The position numbers were made by a program, and so were the translations under genes. Shown piece by piece: positions 16,079 through 23,604 of a DNA stretch of 49,982 bases. Location of the stretch: NCBI GenBank assembly GCA_000770645.1, contig JQID01000112.1, forward strand, positions 1-49,982, in the 5' to 3' direction. This DNA comes from Desulfosporosinus sp. Tol-M. Its GTDB lineage: Bacteria; Bacillota; Desulfitobacteriia; Desulfitobacteriales; Desulfitobacteriaceae. How positions within the stretch are numbered: the stretch's first letter is position 1; each line of letters starts with the position of its first letter. Under the pieces are notes generated by a model, which was not told where the DNA came from, made no database searches, and worked only from the letters and a program-made list of their open reading frames with translations.

Positions 16079-17233
16079 ATGTACACCATAGCCCAGGTCC
16101 TTGCCTTAAGTCTCCTGGCCCTTGGCATGTTTATCTATCCCCAGGAAGTTCTTAGCTCGGCGGGTGAAGGGTTGGCCTTATGGTGGCGTTTTGTCCTCCC
16201 TGCTTTGCTCCCTTTCTTTATTCTATCCGAGCTCCTAATGGCGGCAGGATTTGTTCATTTCCTGGGAATTCTTCTGGAATCGTTCATGCGCCCAGTTTTT
16301 CGCCTTCCCGGCAAGGCAGCCTTTGTTGTGGCTATGGGCTACACGTCCGGCTTTCCTATGGGTGCCGTACTAACCGCTCGACTTCGTCAAGCCGGAGAGA
16401 TTACACGTGTAGAAGGGGAACGCCTCTTAGCCTTTACCAATAACCCCAGTCCAGGATTTATGTTTGGTGCTGTCGCCTCCGGCATGTTAGGTAAACCTAC
16501 ACTCGGTATAATCCTTTCAAGTTCTATTTATCTCGCCAATTTGTTGGTCGGTTTCCTCTTTCGTTTTTACCGTGTTACACCTTCTCCCCGACACCTGATC
16601 CTTTTCCCTTCGTTCAAGCGGGCATGGCAAGAGATGAAAGACACTCAATCCAAAGACAACCGTGCTTTCGGGCTAGTTCTTAGTGGCGCCATCAAACAGA
16701 GTATAACCACCGTGCTTATGGTCGCAGGCTTTATGGCCTTTTTTTCAGTGATCATCCGACTATTAAACATCTGGCATGTTACAGCCTATTTAGCAACCCT
16801 GCTCCATATCGTTATCAAGGTAATTCCGGTTCCTGTTCTGCAATCTTTTTTTAATGGTCTTTTTGAGATGACCTTAGGATGTCAGGGGACAATCCAAGCT
16901 TTTTCCGAGCTTAATCAGCAAGTGGCGCTTTTAGCCCTCCTCATGGGTTGGAGTGGTCTTTCAGTGTTTGCCCAAGTTGCCGGTTTTATCAGCGAAACCG
17001 ATTTACGTTTCTTTCCATTCGTGGTTGCTCGAGCACTTCAAGGAATCATTGCCCTGGGACTAAGCCAATTCTTCCTCCTGTTTGCGAAGGTGCCCGCTTC
17101 GGCCCTTGCCCTTCAAGTTCCAAGTCCGTCAGTTCTTTTCTGGAATACTTGGCAAGCAAGTTCCTTTGTGTTTATAGGTATCATGACCCTTATTACTATA
17201 CTCGTGTCAGTACGCCAACCCAGATCCAGGTGA
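16079..17233 (+). CDS. ylbJ: Sporulation integral membrane protein YlbJ
   Basis: 384 residues from ATG at 16079, preceded by AAGGAAGGTGAT; an ATG 21 bases earlier overlaps that site and is less likely. About eight hydrophobic segments, with nucleoside-recognition 'gate' blocks YTSGFPMGAVLTARLRQAGEI and TNNPSPGFMFGAVASGML. YlbJ is needed for proper spore cortex/coat formation in Bacillus and is usually expressed in the mother cell; the transported substrate is unknown. It diverges from rpmF and converges on the coiled-coil gene. Confidence 0.9.
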   Translation: MYTIAQVLALSLLALGMFIYPQEVLSSAGEGLALWWRFVLPALLPFFILSELLMAAGFVHFLGILLESFMRPVFRLPGKAAFVVAMGYTSGFPMGAVLTARLRQAGEITRVEGERLLAFTNNPSPGFMFGAVASGMLGKPTLGIILSSSIYLANLLVGFLFRFYRVTPSPRHLILFPSFKRAWQEMKDTQSKDNRAFGLVLSGAIKQSITTVLMVAGFMAFFSVIIRLLNIWHVTAYLATLLHIVIKVIPVPVLQSFFNGLFEMTLGCQGTIQAFSELNQQVALLALLMGWSGLSVFAQVAGFISETDLRFFPFVVARALQGIIALGLSQFFLLFAKVPASALALQVPSPSVLFWNTWQASSFVFIGIMTLITILVSVRQPRSR

Positions 17234-17297
17234 TAAAGAACACTGAAAGGTCCTGTAAAGTCGGGGTAATTGTTGACAATTATCATCTAAAGAGAGG

Positions 17298-17798
17298 TTA
17301 CTCGCCTTTTTCTTTTTCAGACTTACCTGTTATTTCCTGATCCTCTTTGGCTAACCGCTTTAATTCCTCCCGATTTTTACGCAGGGATTGAAGCGTTTCG
17401 TGCAAACCCTGTTCGACATGCTCAAGCATTTCATCAGCATATTGAACGGCCCCAATTTTTACATCATGAGCAAATGTTTGCGCCTGCCTGACAATGTCTT
17501 CTCCATAGATCTGGGCCTGCTTAACTACTTCATTTTCTACGGCCATCTTATCGACGTAAGTTTTTCCTTGATCCACGAGTTTCTGAGCTTCCACTTGTGC
17601 TTCGTCCAAAATTCGTTGTCGTTCTTTCAAAACCCATTTAGCATTGGTTATTTCCTCAGGCATGGCTGCACGTACGCGATCCAGTAATTCAAAGATCACA
17701 GTATCATCAACCAATACTTTCCCCGTCATCGGGATCTTAGTCCCGTGATCGATAATTTCTTCCACTTCATTGAGCAAACCCGCAATATCTTTTTCCAC
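17298..17798 (-). CDS. Coiled-coil protein, ATP-synthase-b-like
   Basis: 166 residues, charged and almost wholly helical, without TM segment or signal peptide. IDHGTKIPMTGKVLVDDTVIFELLDRVRAAMPEEI is a conserved-looking head. It is followed by a long heptad-rich helix (LKERQRILDEAQVEAQKLVDQ...DIVRQAQTFAHDV) of the sort often labelled 'ATPase' or V-type subunit-like. I know of no demonstrated function. In related clostridia a homologue lies near rsmD, coaD and ylbJ. It begins 17 bases after rsmD, so the two are probably co-transcribed. Confidence 0.8.
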   Translation of the reverse strand: MEKDIAGLLNEVEEIIDHGTKIPMTGKVLVDDTVIFELLDRVRAAMPEEITNAKWVLKERQRILDEAQVEAQKLVDQGKTYVDKMAVENEVVKQAQIYGEDIVRQAQTFAHDVKIGAVQYADEMLEHVEQGLHETLQSLRKNREELKRLAKEDQEITGKSEKEKGE

Positions 17799-17815
17799 TT
17801 ATATCCTTCCTCTCC

Positions 17816-18367
17816 TCATACATCCATTCTCTGTAAATACCACACTTTAGTGTCACCATATTCCCCCGTTTTGCGAATTTCGAACGGATAAATATCACCA
17901 TCCAGATCCTCGCCTTTAGCTGTTTCAACGACAATAACGCCGTCTGATGCTAAACAAGAGTGTTCCTTTAAAGTCGAGATAACCTTTAACGCAAGTCCCT
18001 CACGATAAGGAGGATCAAGAAAAATAAGGTCAAAAATTTCATCAGGGTATCTGTTTATATACTTAATAGCATCCAACAATAAAAGTTTGGTCTTATGGCT
18101 AACTCCCATTTGTTCAATGTTTTTCCGGATCACCTGATGTGCTTCACGACTCTTTTCGACCAGCACCGCATCATGCGAGCCACGAGAAAGTGCTTCGATC
18201 GCCAAGTTTCCGGTTCCGGCAAAAAGGTCTAATACGCGCGCATCCAAGACCTTATCCCCTAAAACATTAAAAATAGCACCCTTAACTTTATCCGAGGTCG
18301 GGCGCGTCTGCATTCCTTCTACCGTCTTTAGTTGACGGCCCCGCATCTTACCTGCAATAATCCGCAT
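17816..18367 (-). CDS. rsmD: 16S rRNA (guanine(966)-N2)-methyltransferase
   Basis: 183 residues. It methylates G966 of 16S rRNA using SAM. The SAM-binding loop LDLFAGTGNLAIEALSRG and catalytic DLIFLDPPY are present, as is the N-terminal MRIIAGKMRGRQLKT and TRPTSDKVKGAIFNVL. GGAGGG precedes the ATG. coaD, a common next gene, is absent from this position. Confidence 0.95.
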   Translation of the reverse strand: MRIIAGKMRGRQLKTVEGMQTRPTSDKVKGAIFNVLGDKVLDARVLDLFAGTGNLAIEALSRGSHDAVLVEKSREAHQVIRKNIEQMGVSHKTKLLLLDAIKYINRYPDEIFDLIFLDPPYREGLALKVISTLKEHSCLASDGVIVVETAKGEDLDGDIYPFEIRKTGEYGDTKVWYLQRMDV

Positions 18368-18383
18368 AAACCCTCCATGCTAC

Positions 18384-18414
18384 ATTATAGCAGAGCTTAT
18401 TATGCTGTACAGCA
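18384..18414 (-). promoter_or_regulatory. Possible promoter and palindrome upstream of rsmD
   Basis: Minus-strand TATAAT (18389-18384) with a 16-base spacer to TGTACA. The latter is the centre of a perfect 12-base palindrome TGCTGTACAGCA (18403-18414) that could be an operator. The implied leader is only about 10 bases. The rest of 18415-18598 is AT-rich with no gene. Confidence 0.4.
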
Positions 18415-18598
18415 CAATAATTGAATAATTATCATATAATACCTATAAGTATACCACAACAATTAAAAAATCCCCCCTAAATTTTCCCTGTATATCATTT
18501 TTGTTTTAGCCAATACTAATTTTGCAACCGATGAACATAATATGAATCATCGAATGCCCTTCCCCCATCCAACTCTTCCTTTCGTTTCTCCTCTCTAA

Positions 18599-18632
18599 TC
18601 ACTGGAGCTTTTATTAGCACCAGTGACTTTTT
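18599..18632 (+). terminator. Terminator-like hairpin in the gpr leader
   Basis: TCACTGG (18599-18605) pairs with CCAGTGA (18620-18626), with further AGC/GC pairing, and CTTTTT follows directly. It looks like an intrinsic terminator but lies 25 bases before the gpr start with no plus-strand gene upstream. It may therefore act as an attenuator in the gpr leader or shield gpr from read-through. Confidence 0.6.
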
Positions 18633-18657
18633 AAATGCATTCAAAGGAGTAGAAAAC

Positions 18658-19644
18658 ATGAAAAAATCAGAACTATATCGCCACCTCAATGTTCAACTTG
18701 ATCTGGCAGTTGAAGCCCATGAGCTTCTGCGTGGGGAAAGCGGGGAAGAAATTCCCGGCGTCCTAATGGATGAACAAATATGCGAACATGCTAAAGTCAC
18801 CATAATTACCGTCCAAACTGATCAAGGAGCTGAAGCAATCAATAAACCCAAAGGCCAATACATTACCATTGATGCGCCTGAAATACGAACAAATAATCAT
18901 ATCGTCCATGACGATATTACCAACGTATTAGCAGACAAATTAATTGAACTTATGAATCTTAAAGAAGATGCCGGCATTTTAATAATCGGATTGGGCAATT
19001 GGAATGCTACACCCGATGCCTTAGGTCCGCAAGTCATAAATAAAACTATGGTAACCCGTCATCTTTTTCAACTCACCCCCGATGAATTAAAAGGTAATAT
19101 GCGCAAAATAAGCGCCCTTGCCCCAGGCGTTTTAGGAATCACAGGAATTGAAACCGCTGAAATCATACGTGGTATCGTCGAACATGTTAAGCCGGATTTG
19201 GTCATTGCCATTGATGCCCTTGCAGCAGGTTCACTCGAACGTGTTGGGACAAGTATTCAACTCGCTGATACCGGTATTCATCCTGGTTCGGGCGTAGGAA
19301 ATTCACGGGTCGGCATTAACGAAGAAACGGTGGGCTGTAAAGTGATTGCCATCGGACTCCCCACTGTTGTCAATGCATCCGTGATTGCCCATGATGTGGT
19401 CGAAGGGGTTTTTCAACAATTCATAACCAGCCCGTCGTTATATAAACTTTATAAGGGCATTAAACCGGAAACATTTAGTAAAATTATCGATGATGTGCTT
19501 TCCCCTTTCCAAGGAAACCTGATGGTTACCCCAAAAGAAATCGATGATCTCATCAAGACATCAGCTAAAATTATTGCCGGCGCCTTGGCAATCAGCCTAC
19601 ACCCTGGAATTGATCGTAAAGATTATGAACATTATTTGCAATAG
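18658..19644 (+). CDS. gpr: GPR germination endopeptidase
   Basis: 328 residues, self-processing protease (family A25) that degrades small acid-soluble spore proteins at germination. The blocks LIIGLGNWNATPDALGP, APGVLGITGIETAEIIRGI, IAIDALAA and GIHPGSGVGNSR are diagnostic. The short N-terminal region (MKKSELYRHLNVQLDLAVEAHEL) would hold the propeptide removed on zymogen activation. AAAGGAG precedes the ATG. Sporulation-stage (forespore) expression is known for the family; no convincing sigma-G promoter was pinned down here. Confidence 0.96.
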   Translation: MKKSELYRHLNVQLDLAVEAHELLRGESGEEIPGVLMDEQICEHAKVTIITVQTDQGAEAINKPKGQYITIDAPEIRTNNHIVHDDITNVLADKLIELMNLKEDAGILIIGLGNWNATPDALGPQVINKTMVTRHLFQLTPDELKGNMRKISALAPGVLGITGIETAEIIRGIVEHVKPDLVIAIDALAAGSLERVGTSIQLADTGIHPGSGVGNSRVGINEETVGCKVIAIGLPTVVNASVIAHDVVEGVFQQFITSPSLYKLYKGIKPETFSKIIDDVLSPFQGNLMVTPKEIDDLIKTSAKIIAGALAISLHPGIDRKDYEHYLQ

Positions 19645-19651
19645 ACGGCTG

Positions 19652-19793
19652 GGAACGGAATGAATGCACATGAAATTGCACGGTCACCAAAGCTTTCAAG
19701 GTGTGATTCTTTGGGGTTGGCTTAAACGGTTCCCTTTGCAATTTCATTTCATTCATTGGTTGGGCTGCGCTTTGGCTTGATTTACGACGAGGT
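19652..19793 (+). repeat. MITE-like element R2, copy A
   Basis: Begins GGAACGGAATGAATGC eight bases after the gpr stop and ends TTTACGACGAGG. Inner inverted repeats match closely (about 19660-19680 against 19737-19756, based on ATGAAATTGCA/TGCAATTTCAT). Both ends recur in opposite orientation at 35260-35459. The ~55-base core differs from the other copy and has no coding frame. Confidence 0.6.
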
Positions 19794-19812
19794 AGGAACG
19801 AAATGAATGCGA

Positions 19813-19906
19813 GTGAACTCGTTCAGCTAAAGCTGAACATCGAGGCTTCAGATGGGGACTCTACCCCACCTGAAGTACCCACCCGCACTTATAGAAGTGG
19901 GGTCTC
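19813..19906 (+). repeat. Structured repeat R1, copy 2
   Basis: Starts GTGAACTCG. It contains a perfect TTCAGC-TAAA-GCTGAA hairpin, then the CTTCAG...GGGG-ACTCTA-CCCC...CTGAAG hairpin and a shortened third hairpin (GCACTT-ATAG-AAGTGG). It lies 19 bases after element R2 copy A, so two repeat families are nested in this gap. Confidence 0.85.
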
Positions 19907-19936
19907 ATTGAAACGAAGTAGGTACGACGAGGTAAG

Positions 19937-20000
19937 AAACGCTGAAGACGGCACAGGGATGTTCTAGTAAACGCTGAAGACAGCATAGGGATGTTCTGAT
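19937..20000 (+). repeat. Two tandem 32-base units
   Basis: Units 19937-19968 and 19969-20000 share AAACGCTGAAGAC and AGGGATGTTCT with five substitutions between them. Just two units, no spacer, so not a CRISPR array. It is preceded by TACGACGAGGTA, a word also found at the ends of the R2 elements. Confidence 0.6.
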
Positions 20001-20009
20001 TACGAACAG

Positions 20010-20038
20010 AAGTGGGTCAGGTTAAACCTGACCCACTT
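20010..20038 (-). terminator. Perfect 14-bp palindrome after the SASP-like gene
   Basis: AAGTGGGTCAGGTT and its exact complement are separated by one base. It lies ten bases past the stop of the minus-strand SASP-like gene and is followed there by TTCTGTT, a weak U-tract. It is probably that gene's terminator. Confidence 0.55.
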
Positions 20039-20047
20039 CCGTATAGA

Positions 20048-20176
20048 TTATTGTTGCGGCGAGTTGGGGAAGCCTTTGTGTTTTCGATTAGCAATCCCAA
20101 TCTCTTGAGCTACCTCATACTTGAATTTTTCTAATTCTGGTGTAAGTTGGACCATTGGTTTTGTTGTCTTAGCCAA
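20048..20176 (-). CDS. Short alpha/beta-type SASP-like spore protein
   Basis: A 42-codon gene starting at TTG with a perfect AGGAGG eight bases upstream. It reads (M)AKTTKPMVQLTPELEKFKYE and then VAQEIGIANRKHKGFPNSPQ. The KFKYEVAQEIGI stretch matches the first conserved segment and GPR cleavage region of alpha/beta-type small acid-soluble spore proteins, which coat spore DNA. It is only about two-thirds of the usual length and lacks the second DNA-binding segment. gpr, whose product cuts such proteins, lies 400 bases away and converges on it. It may be a distinct short SASP subfamily or a truncated gene. Confidence 0.65.
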   Translation of the reverse strand: MAKTTKPMVQLTPELEKFKYEVAQEIGIANRKHKGFPNSPQQ

Positions 20177-20386
20177 AGCTTAAACCTCCTTAGAGATTAT
20201 TTTGTAAAGACAGCAGACCTGCTTCGCCGCTGTCGGCATAAGATTTTATTACGCTTCAATCTGGTAATATTATTCGATCTTTTGCGCACAAGCATACCCT
20301 GCAAATCCTGCCAGAGAAATCACTATTTGGGTCTCAATAATTCCACTGCAAAAAATAATCAAAGTACGATAAGCCTTATGCTTTTG

Positions 20387-20974
20387 TTAATCCGTTAGAA
20401 CTTGGAAAATTTCGATGAGATTTATGATCAGGCCGGGTAGAACTTTTACGGGAAGCTGGTCGTTAGAGGTATAGACATTAGGACGTCCGTATTTGCCATC
20501 TGAACCTAGGGCATAAACAACGATCGTTTTTCCCTCAGGATGAACGATCCAATATTCTTTAACCCCAGCCATTTCATAACAATGAAATTTTATTTTCAGA
20601 TCTATCTGCATCGTGGAGGGTGAGGTAACTTCGATGACTAGGTCAGGGCAGCCTTTGCAGCCATGTTGATCAATCAAGTGCTTATTACAGATTAGAGAAA
20701 GATCAGGTTGTACTACAGTCCTAGCGAGATGTTCATCCTCGCCTTGATAAGGGAGACGAACATCAAAGGGTGCTGGGAAAATCTCGCATGTTTTTCCTTT
20801 CAGGAAGTTATTAAAGCTTGTGGCAAGTTCCCTAACAATCCTCTGATGGTTCGACGATGGAGCGGGTGTCATGTTGTAAGCAATGCCGTCAATTATTTCC
20901 CATCGTTCATTTGAAGGCCAACTTAAGTAGTCTTGATAGGTGTAAAGAAAATTAAAAGGTAGGATATTTTCCAT
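20387..20974 (-). CDS. Uma2 family endonuclease (DUF820)
   Basis: 195 residues. The restriction-endonuclease-like fold of Uma2/DUF820 is indicated by YLSWPSNERWEIIDGIAYNM, the PD-(D/E)xK-type core VVQPDLSLIC...GCPDLVIEVTSPST, then KIKFHCYEMAGVKEYWIVHPEGK. Metal ligands probably include the Asp in VVQPDLS, Glu in VIEV and a Lys in the following helix. The family is widespread and often mobile; its biological role is unsettled. GGGGGGTGG precedes the ATG. Confidence 0.9.
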   Translation of the reverse strand: MENILPFNFLYTYQDYLSWPSNERWEIIDGIAYNMTPAPSSNHQRIVRELATSFNNFLKGKTCEIFPAPFDVRLPYQGEDEHLARTVVQPDLSLICNKHLIDQHGCKGCPDLVIEVTSPSTMQIDLKIKFHCYEMAGVKEYWIVHPEGKTIVVYALGSDGKYGRPNVYTSNDQLPVKVLPGLIINLIEIFQVLTD

Positions 20975-21104
20975 AAGCCACCCCCCTTTTCCTTATGGTT
21001 TTCCCAAAATATGTTACAAATTAATAATATCATACCTGATTCTGTCTTACAACCGGAAGGTGTTGACACGCTGCCCACAGTATGACAAACGCAAATATAT
21101 TCTA

Positions 21105-21132
21105 TTTACACAGAACACATGTTCTGGTAAAA
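21105..21132 (+). promoter_or_regulatory. LexA-controlled promoter of the Y-family polymerase
   Basis: GAACACATGTTC (21113-21124) is an exact Gram-positive LexA (DinR) box, GAACnnnnGTTC. It fills the spacer between TTTACA (21105-21110) and TAAAAT (21127-21132). The gene starts 34 bases further on. This predicts SOS induction. Confidence 0.85.
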
Positions 21133-21165
21133 TCAGAGTACACTATCTCCGGGCGGTGAAAAATC

Positions 21166-22419
21166 ATGGCTAAACGATACATTTTTCATATTGATGCAAA
21201 TACTGCTTTCCTCTCTTGGGAAGCTGTATACCGGCTCCAACATGGCGATCCACTCGATTTGCGGACCGTTCCGTCGGTTGTCGGCGGTGATCCAACCACA
21301 CGGCATGGTATAGTGCTGACGAAATCAATCCCTGCTAAGAAATTTAAAATAGTGACAGGCGAAACACTTTACTCGGCATGCCAAAAGTGTCCCAGCCTTA
21401 TAATTGTTCACCCGCATTATGATCTTTATCGTCAGTGCAGCGATGCCATGGTTGAGATTATTAAGGAATATAGCCCATCTGTTCAACGTTTTTCCGTTGA
21501 TGAGTGTTTTCTGGACTTTTCTGGAATGGAGTTGCTTTCAAACGATCCAGGTAAAACTGCCCACGAGATAAAAGAGCGCATAAAAGATGAACTGGGCTTT
21601 ACTGTGAATATTGGAATCTCAACGAATAAACTATTAGCCAAAATGGCTGGAGAGCTTAAAAAACCAGATATGGTACATACTATCTTTCCTGAAGAAATAC
21701 CGGCAAAAATGTGGCCCCTACCTATTGAGGAACTTTTTATGGTCGGAAGGGCAACCTCTAAAAAGCTGAGATCCAGAGGTATTAAAACGATTGGAGAACT
21801 CGCAAATTTTAACTTAAAGATAATTAAACTATTTTTAAAATCACATGGCGTGTTAGTCTGGAACTATGCCAACGGCATAGACTATTCTCCGGTTCGACCC
21901 GGTGGCACCATTGAAGTAAAGGGTATGGGGAATTCTACGACCATGCCCTTTGACGTGGAGGATCGCAATAATGCCCACCTCGTACTGCTTTCCCTCGTCG
22001 AATCTGTAGGTACCCGGCTGCGTCAGGCTAATGTGTTAGCTCGTTTAGTATCCGTCTCCTTTCGAACGAATGAATTTCACGATTGCTCCCACCAAAGAAA
22101 GCTCTTTAACTCGACTGATTGTACGGATGAAATTTGGGAAATCGCCTGTGAGCTATTCGATGAACTCTGGCAGGGTCAACCGCTAAGACATATGGGACTG
22201 CGCGTATCTGAACTCTGCCGGAATGATTTCTTTCAAACCTCTCTCTTTGGTAAGGACTACGATAAACGACGTAAGGTTGACAGTGCAGTCGATATAATTC
22301 GGGAAAAGTACGGTTCTTCGGCTATTTTTAGATCGGCGTTTCTTAATAGCGGTCTCCATTCTATTACCGGCGGTCTTGTCGAAAACGAAGATTATCCAAT
22401 GATGACTAGCCTACTGTAA
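21166..22419 (+). CDS. dinB: Y-family DNA polymerase (DNA polymerase IV-like)
   Basis: 417 residues. Error-prone translesion polymerase. The catalytic acidic residues are Asp10 (FHIDANTAFLS) and Asp112-Glu113 (RFSVDECFLDFSG). The thumb helix-hairpin-helix (MVGRATSKKLRSRGIKTIGELA) and little-finger domain follow. The DANTAFLSWEA and PTTRHGIVLTKS blocks place it in a clostridial DinB/UmuC-like branch. A LexA box in the promoter supports damage-inducible expression. Whether it is the housekeeping Pol IV or a UmuC-type paralogue cannot be told here. Confidence 0.92.
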   Translation: MAKRYIFHIDANTAFLSWEAVYRLQHGDPLDLRTVPSVVGGDPTTRHGIVLTKSIPAKKFKIVTGETLYSACQKCPSLIIVHPHYDLYRQCSDAMVEIIKEYSPSVQRFSVDECFLDFSGMELLSNDPGKTAHEIKERIKDELGFTVNIGISTNKLLAKMAGELKKPDMVHTIFPEEIPAKMWPLPIEELFMVGRATSKKLRSRGIKTIGELANFNLKIIKLFLKSHGVLVWNYANGIDYSPVRPGGTIEVKGMGNSTTMPFDVEDRNNAHLVLLSLVESVGTRLRQANVLARLVSVSFRTNEFHDCSHQRKLFNSTDCTDEIWEIACELFDELWQGQPLRHMGLRVSELCRNDFFQTSLFGKDYDKRRKVDSAVDIIREKYGSSAIFRSAFLNSGLHSITGGLVENEDYPMMTSLL

Positions 22420-22452
22420 TCTTTTAAGAACAACTGATTAATTTGGACTACT

Positions 22453-23163
22453 TTATTTTACATGCCCGCTCAAAGTTGAGATAAGTTTCCTACCTTGCGC
22501 AGATAAATAAAAAAGCGACCTATTGTTTTTGTTCAATTGACCTACATAACCTAATGATTCCAATTCCGTCAATAATTTGAGAGTAGATGGTGAACTCATT
22601 CCTATAGCTTGACTTAAGCCGGCAAGGGTTCTGTAAGTATATTTCCCTTCATTAAATACATGAAGAACAGCTTTTTCCTGTTCACCTATAGCTTCAATAT
22701 CAGGTAATTCATCTTTTAGTGATTCAATACTAAATAATCCAATTTCATCAGTAGTCTGCTCTCCAGCATAATCCTGCTCAGTTTCTTTATTTGCAATAGG
22801 ATCGACAATTTCTTTAACTTTTTGGATTTGCTCCTTTGCCTCTATAGCTTTGTTTTCGGCTTGCTTGGCTACCTCCATTACCTTATCAGAAATAGTTCCG
22901 ATAAATGCTTTTGAAGAAATTGCTGCTATCAAGCAAAATCCCATAAAGATAAAGATTTTATACGGATCTTCCTTACTATCTACTAACAAGGAACTAGATA
23001 TCATGTTAAGAAACAGCGGAACTAAAAATGAAGCCCCTAAGCCCAAGATTACCGACTTCCATATAGTCGCCTTTTCATCATTACTATAAAAATAATTTAC
23101 TAGCCCCCCAAAACATCCGGCCGCAATCATAACGGCTATAAGGTTCAATAGGTGCCAATCCAT
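22453..23163 (-). CDS. Three-TM protein with C-terminal winged helix (YEATS-associated-like)
   Basis: 236 residues. Three N-terminal membrane helices (about 5-26, 35-60, 68-90), including GCFGGLVNYFYS and LGASFLVPLFLNMISSSLL. A charged coiled stretch (95-150) and a MarR/winged-helix-like domain (about 160-232: EKAVLHVFNEGKYTYRTLAGLSQAIGMSSPSTLKLLTELESLGYV) follow. From memory the membrane part resembles the 'three-TM YEATS-associated' family proposed in nucleotide-signalling conflict systems; that link is tentative. No partner gene is adjacent. It may be a membrane-tethered sensor/regulator. It converges on the SOS polymerase. Confidence 0.65.
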   Translation of the reverse strand: MDWHLLNLIAVMIAAGCFGGLVNYFYSNDEKATIWKSVILGLGASFLVPLFLNMISSSLLVDSKEDPYKIFIFMGFCLIAAISSKAFIGTISDKVMEVAKQAENKAIEAKEQIQKVKEIVDPIANKETEQDYAGEQTTDEIGLFSIESLKDELPDIEAIGEQEKAVLHVFNEGKYTYRTLAGLSQAIGMSSPSTLKLLTELESLGYVGQLNKNNRSLFYLSAQGRKLISTLSGHVK

Positions 23164-23604
23164 ACCCCTCTGACTCCTCTCTAATTCATTTCATGTTAGG
23201 CTTATATCCGATAATCCATTATTAATACAACGCAGCCATATTATCTCACAACTCCCCAGCGAAATAAGGGGAAATTTGTCTTATAAAAATATAAAGGCCC
23301 CTGCTACAAGACTCTGGACCTTAGCTTTATCCCAGCAACTTTTCAATCGACACCCCGAGCCCCGCTGCTATCCGCGCAAGGACAGTAGCTGGGATACCTT
23401 CTTTAGGATCCTCCATAAAGGAGAATTGAGATTATTGTTGAATTATACTCTATTGGGTGAGGTAATTTTGATGAATTACAAAATGCCGTTAGATGCAGAT
23501 ACTTTAAAACCCTGGGGCCATTGGTACAGGCGTGTAATGGCTTACCGTTTTCAGTTACTCCTTTTATCACGCCTTATTTCCTTTCAATGAAATAGAGGTT
23601 AATA
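23164..23604. other. Gap between divergent genes, with an HTH remnant
   Basis: Apart from the XRE-like scrap at 23327-23416 on the minus strand, there is a weak plus-strand frame 23471-23590 (39 codons, GAGG before its ATG) with no recognisable product. No clear terminator or promoter was found. Confidence 0.4.
23327..23416 (-). pseudogene. C-terminal scrap of an XRE-type HTH regulator
   Basis: The minus strand reads MEDPKEGIPATVLARIAAGL then GVSIEKLLG and stop. This matches the last two helices of the XRE domain ('...TL-KIA-ALGVS-DELL'). The DNA-binding N-terminal part is missing and a stop lies five codons upstream, so this is a decayed fragment rather than a gene. Confidence 0.4.

Noticed and set aside
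19937..20000. CRISPR-like tandem units
   Set aside because: Two adjacent units without spacers and no cas genes.
23276..23590. 104-codon plus-strand frame between ytpB-side genes and the MFS gene
   Set aside because: No family resemblance or convincing start; it runs across the minus-strand HTH remnant, which better explains the sequence.
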